64,000 bases of DNA, from the NCBI GenBank assembly GCA_965215615.1, contig OZ244068.1, forward strand, positions 1,488,001 through 1,552,000, in the 5' to 3' direction. This DNA is from CBDATA01 sp965215615. Its GTDB lineage: Bacteria > Acidobacteriota > Vicinamibacteria > Marinacidobacterales > Marinacidobacteraceae. Both the position numbers and the translations under genes were made by a program. Below the pieces are notes generated by a model. It searched no databases, was not told where the DNA came from, and saw only the letters and a list, made by a program, of their open reading frames with translations. Each line of letters begins with the position of its first letter. The stretch's first letter is position 1. This document shows positions 60,745-64,000 of this stretch, in pieces.

Positions 60745-61716
60745 GTGACTACCATCCGCGACGTGAACGAAAACCCGATTCCGGGACCGAGCGTCGCCGG
60801 GATCGAAGCCGCCTGGGCGATGACTCCCCGGGCGTTTCGGGACACCCCCCAGTTCCGTTCCGAAGCTCTCGAAGCGGCCCTCGGAAACCGGGTCATGGTC
60901 AAGGTGGAGTCGGTGGGCCCGATCCGCAGCTTCAAGGCGCGGGGAGCGTGCTGGTTTGCTGCGAGGCGCGGCCCCGGGACGCTCGCAAAAGGCGGACACT
61001 GGGTGACCGGTTCGGCCGGCAACTTCGGGCAGGGGCTCGCCTTCGCCGCCCGCCGCCACCGGGTTCCCCTCACCGTGTTCTCTTCGGTCGCGGCCAATCC
61101 CCGGAAGATCGCCGCCATGCGGAGGCTCGGGGCCGAAGTGGAGCTGGCCGGGTCGGATCTCGATGCCGCGAAGGATGCGGCGCGGGAATTCGCCCGGGAG
61201 CGCGGGGCGCTTTTCGTCGAAGATGGACGCGAGCCGGAGATCACCGAAGGCGCGGGCGGAATCGCGGCGGAACTGAACCGCGACTTTCACGGCGACGCCG
61301 TTCTGGTTCCGGTGGGCAATGGTGCGCTGATCGGCGGCATGGGCCTCTTCCTCCGTGATCGGGCGGAGGGCATCCGGGTGATCGGGGTGGTGGCCGCCGG
61401 CGCACCGGTGATGCGCCGCGCCTTCGAGACCGGTGATTCTTCCCCCGCCTCGGATCCGCCCCGCACCGTGGCGGATGGCATCGCGGTTCGGGTTCCGGTT
61501 CCGGAGGCGGTTTCCCTGCTCCGCGGGGTGGTGGACGAAGTGATCGAAGTCACCGAAGAAGCGCTCGCCGAGGCGGTGGAGCTGCTTCACGACGCGCTTG
61601 GTCTCGTGGTGGAGCCGGCGGGAGCGGCGGGGGTCGCCGCCCTGATCGAGCATCGGGAGCGATTCGCCGGCGGGGACTTCGCCACGCCGCTTTGCGGAGG
61701 GAACGCCGGGCCGTGA
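60745..61716 (+). CDS. Threonine/serine dehydratase-like PLP enzyme
   Basis: 323 residues from GTG 60745. Fold type II PLP enzyme: PLP lysine in PIRSFKARGACWF, GSAGNFGQGLAFAARR for the phosphate/carboxylate, VPVGNGALIGGMGLFLRD glycine loop, and VVEPAGAAGVAAL near the end. Threonine dehydratase, serine racemase and related members share these. The regulatory ACT domain is missing, suggesting the catabolic type. Its stop overlaps the next gene's start (GTGA). Confidence 0.88.
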   Translation: MTTIRDVNENPIPGPSVAGIEAAWAMTPRAFRDTPQFRSEALEAALGNRVMVKVESVGPIRSFKARGACWFAARRGPGTLAKGGHWVTGSAGNFGQGLAFAARRHRVPLTVFSSVAANPRKIAAMRRLGAEVELAGSDLDAAKDAAREFARERGALFVEDGREPEITEGAGGIAAELNRDFHGDAVLVPVGNGALIGGMGLFLRDRAEGIRVIGVVAAGAPVMRRAFETGDSSPASDPPRTVADGIAVRVPVPEAVSLLRGVVDEVIEVTEEALAEAVELLHDALGLVVEPAGAAGVAALIEHRERFAGGDFATPLCGGNAGP

Positions 61717-63455
61717 ACGAGCAAGGGAACGAAAACGGAGTCGAAGGAACCATCGCGCTCCCCGGCCGATCTTCCCTTTCCGGCTCGCGGGGGATCGTCA
61801 CCGCCATGAGCCGGGACGCGGCGCGCGCCGGAGCCGAGATCCTGCGCGACGGGGGGAACGCGGTGGATGCTGCGGTGGCCGCCGCTCTCGCCTCCGGGGT
61901 TTCGGAGCCTTCGATGAGCGGGCTCGGGGGAACCGCCTACGCGGTGGTCCACGACTCCGCCCGGAATCGCACCGAGGCAATTCAGGGGGCGGCGCGGTGT
62001 CCGGCCGCCGCCCGCGAGGATCTCTTCGAACCCCTTCCCGGAGTCGGTGGGGGACTCTACGGGTTCCCGCCGACGGTGGGCGACCGGGCCGAAACCGGCC
62101 CGCTCTCGATCACTGCCCCCACCGCTCCCGCGGTCCTCGAAGCGCTCCACCGTCGTTCGGGCCGCCTTCCGCTGGCCCGCGTGGCCGATCCCGCCATCCG
62201 GCTTGCAGCCGAAGGAATCCTTCCCGATCCCACCTTTTTCGCTCACCGCGCCGCGGGCGACCGAAGGCTCGCGCGCACCCCGGCGGCAGCCCGCCTCCAC
62301 GCACGGGAAGACGGGAGTCTTTTCCTGCCCGCCCATCCGGACGACCGGCTCCGGAACCCCGAACTCGCGGCTTCCCTCGAACTCTTCGCGAGCGAAGGCG
62401 CGGCTCCCTTCCATTTCGGCGAACCGGCAAAACGGCTCCTCGGCGCGGAGGGCGTTCTCCTCCAATCCTCCGACCTCGAGCGGATCCCGGAAGAAATCCG
62501 CTTCGAGGCACCGCTCTGGTTTTCCTTTCGGGGACGGAGGATCGGAACCCTCGGTGGCTCTTCCGGCGGCCCGACGCTCGCCCAGACGCTCCTCCATATG
62601 GAATCGCTCGGGGTAGATGCGGACGACGAGGCGGCCTTCCTCCACTGCCTGGCCGAGTCGCTGCGGCTCGCGTTCTCGGACCGGTTCCGCCACCTCGGAG
62701 ACCCCGAAAGCGTTCCGGTTCCGCTCGCCGGATTGCTCCATCCGGAATACCTGCGGGCCAGGCGGGAGGGAATCGAGCCGCGGGGCAAGCGGGCGAAGAC
62801 GCTCCGGGAGGTGGACCCGGCCCCGTGGGCCCACTCGTCCCTATCCCCGCCCCCGTCTCCGGGAACGCCGGAAGGGGACTGCACCACCCACATCAACGTA
62901 GTGGACGAAGACGGCTCGGCGGTCGCGCTCACCGCGACTCTCGGCGGGCGGTTCGGGTCGGCCTGGACCGCTCCCGGACTCGGCTATCCGATAAACAACG
63001 GGATGATGTGGTTCGACCCCCGACCCGGAACCCGGATCAGCACGAAGCCCGGCCGCCGGGCACTCCACGCCGCCGCCGCCGCGCTCGTTTTCGAGGATGG
63101 GCGGCTCTCCGCGGCCGTGGGGGCTCCCGGAGGAAGGCGGCTCATCTCCGCCGCTGCGTTGCTGCTCGCCCGGGTGTTCGGAGAGGGATTCGGACGGGGA
63201 GCTTCCATCCAGGAGGCGGCCTCGGCGGCGCGGATGCACGCGGACATCGGCGCGCTCGATCTCGATGAGCGGACTCCGGACTTGCCCGGAGTGGTGGCGG
63301 AGCTTCGCGCCCGGAGACATGCGGTCCGGATCGTCGAGGAAACCATCCTCACCGGCCACTTCGGACGCCCGAGCGGGCTGCTCCGGACGAGGGACGGTTT
63401 CGAGGCCGGAGTGGACCCGATCCGGAGCGCCCACGCCTTTGCCGTGGCCGATTGA
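61713..63455 (+). CDS. ggt: Gamma-glutamyltransferase-like Ntn hydrolase
   Basis: 580 residues from GTG 61713. N-terminal large-subunit region: DGGNAVDAAVAAALASGVSE and SMSGLGGTAYAVV; TAPTAPAVLEALHRR. The self-cleaving nucleophile is Thr391 in GDCTTHINVVDEDGSAVA, then PLNNGMMWF-like (YPINNGMMWFDP) and GAPGGRRLIS-type glycine loop. No signal peptide is seen, unlike classical periplasmic GGT, so it may be a cytosolic member (for example acylase- or hydrolase-type). It is translationally coupled to the PLP dehydratase gene, suggesting a joint amino-acid route. Confidence 0.88.
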   Translation: MNEQGNENGVEGTIALPGRSSLSGSRGIVTAMSRDAARAGAEILRDGGNAVDAAVAAALASGVSEPSMSGLGGTAYAVVHDSARNRTEAIQGAARCPAAAREDLFEPLPGVGGGLYGFPPTVGDRAETGPLSITAPTAPAVLEALHRRSGRLPLARVADPAIRLAAEGILPDPTFFAHRAAGDRRLARTPAAARLHAREDGSLFLPAHPDDRLRNPELAASLELFASEGAAPFHFGEPAKRLLGAEGVLLQSSDLERIPEEIRFEAPLWFSFRGRRIGTLGGSSGGPTLAQTLLHMESLGVDADDEAAFLHCLAESLRLAFSDRFRHLGDPESVPVPLAGLLHPEYLRARREGIEPRGKRAKTLREVDPAPWAHSSLSPPPSPGTPEGDCTTHINVVDEDGSAVALTATLGGRFGSAWTAPGLGYPINNGMMWFDPRPGTRISTKPGRRALHAAAAALVFEDGRLSAAVGAPGGRRLISAAALLLARVFGEGFGRGASIQEAASAARMHADIGALDLDERTPDLPGVVAELRARRHAVRIVEETILTGHFGRPSGLLRTRDGFEAGVDPIRSAHAFAVAD

Positions 63456-63467
63456 CCCCGATACAAT
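63439..63467 (+). promoter_or_regulatory. Promoter of the spondin-domain lipoprotein gene
   Basis: TTGCCG (63439-63444) and TACAAT (63462-63467) with a 17-bp spacer; the -35 matches four of six consensus positions. An AAGGAG ribosome site follows at 63504-63509. Confidence 0.5.
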
Positions 63468-63520
63468 CTCGTCCGTATATCCGGCTTTTCACGCCCGACG
63501 CACAAGGAGTTCGTCAAAAA

Positions 63521-64000
63521 ATGACCAAGCGCATCCTGCTTTACGGAATCGCCGTTCTTGCTCTTGCTTTCGCCGCCTGCGATGACGATGACGATGCTCC
63601 GTCTCCCGCACCGGCCCCGGCTCCGGCACCCGCTCCGGCTCCGGCACCCGCTCCGGCTGAAGAGGAGGAAGAGGTGCCCGAGATGGCCGAGTTCCACATC
63701 ACCTACGAAGCCCACATCAGCTCGAACCCCACGCTCCAGGCTCTCTTCGGGGCCACCCCGTTCCCCGAGGGTGTCGGCACCGCGCCTCCCTTGATCATGG
63801 TCGCCCACCCGATAGGGGAGCATCTCTTCGAAGAGGGCGGAATCGCGAGCGACGGCCTCAAGGTGCTCGCCGAGACCGGCGCTTCTGACATGATCGTGGC
63901 CGAAGCCGAAGAAAAGGGCTTCACCGTGCTCATGACCACCGAGGCCGAGCTCGCCGCCGTGATTCTTCCCGGAGGGGATCCGCACATCGAACTCCACAAG
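63521..64000 (+). CDS. Spondin-domain lipoprotein (3' partial)
   Basis: 160 residues visible; the frame runs off the right edge. A lipoprotein signal ends in the lipobox LAFAAC (Cys21), followed by five aspartates, which at +2 may keep the protein at the inner membrane in some bacteria, and a Pro-Ala linker made of short DNA repeats (63607-63658). From about residue 55 the sequence looks like the N-terminal spondin domain (FHITYEAHISSNP, APPLIMVAHPIGEHLFEEGG, ASDGLKVLAETGASDMI). Spondin-domain proteins are secreted or surface-attached, and the family often has metal-binding/adhesion roles in eukaryotes. Good ribosome site and promoter upstream. Confidence 0.82.
   Translation, partial: MTKRILLYGIAVLALAFAACDDDDDAPSPAPAPAPAPAPAPAPAPAEEEEEVPEMAEFHITYEAHISSNPTLQALFGATPFPEGVGTAPPLIMVAHPIGEHLFEEGGIASDGLKVLAETGASDMIVAEAEEKGFTVLMTTEAELAAVILPGGDPHIELHK

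Overview
The window is 64 kb of GC-rich, gene-dense bacterial chromosome with about 50 protein genes, three tRNA genes, one small transposon-like repeat and one accessory-looking stretch. The cell is Gram-negative: there is an autotransporter with a C-terminal beta-barrel, an SppA signal peptide peptidase, a Tat-type signal, a bactofilin and many secreted beta-propeller or peptidase proteins. The gene mix (Ser/Thr kinase with a zinc ribbon, PQQ-type propellers, secreted S9 peptidase, secreted amidohydrolase, bactofilin, many toxin-antitoxin pairs) resembles Acidobacteriota or a neighbouring deep phylum. This is an inference from gene content; there is no rRNA here to settle it.

Layout. 1-4.6 kb: sugar-nucleotide genes (nucleotidyltransferase, phosphohexomutase), tRNA-Gly, bactofilin, alanine dehydrogenase, lipoate ligase-like protein. 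4.7-8.3 kb: grpE, dnaJ, rsmE and a Ser/Thr kinase-like protein. 8.36-8.55 kb: a 189-bp element with terminal inverted repeats, directly before recX-alaS. 11.8-15 kb: a trans-sulfuration enzyme, acylphosphatase, tRNA-Arg and an MscS channel. 15-20.1 kb (minus): DUF4105 protein, UTP-sugar pyrophosphorylase, TPR membrane protein, sppA. 20.2-23.8 kb (plus): a fused LeuD-LeuC-type hydro-lyase overlapping an ETF:quinone oxidoreductase; then cystathionine beta-synthase on the minus strand.

25.2-33.8 kb is the most accessory-looking part. A 17-nt poly-C tract sits 20 nt before a 2313-residue FN3/Calx-beta autotransporter, followed by a coiled-coil protein with an in-frame 84-bp tandem repeat and a PD-(D/E)XK nuclease-like end. 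The poly-C tract is read by a small upstream frame that would fuse with the autotransporter after loss of one C, so phase variation is the leading hypothesis of this report.

33.9-39.2 kb: glycosyltransferase, pyruvate kinase of the K+-independent type, MscS-like protein, a stand-alone MgtE-N/CBS protein and full MgtE, tRNA-Val. 39.2-48.2 kb (minus): acyl-CoA dehydrogenase, a MeaB GTPase fused to methylmalonyl-CoA epimerase, amidohydrolase, an ABC transporter (ATPase plus 1104-residue FtsX-type permease) and an unusual aldehyde dehydrogenase homologue. 48.3-57.1 kb: S9 peptidase, VapBC-type pair, HupE/UreJ-like membrane protein, two PQQ-propeller proteins, an orphan HigA-like regulator and a RES/Xre toxin-antitoxin pair. 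57.1-64 kb: an adenylate-forming enzyme without its C-terminal domain, a glycosyltransferase, a Tat-exported asparaginase, a threonine dehydratase-like enzyme overlapping a gamma-glutamyltransferase-like enzyme, and the start of a spondin-domain lipoprotein cut by the window edge.

Genes are often coupled by 1-4 nt stop/start overlaps (ATGA, GTGA). Extended -10 boxes (TGnTAnnnT) recur upstream of several units, and short 11-14 bp tandem duplications recur at gene borders.
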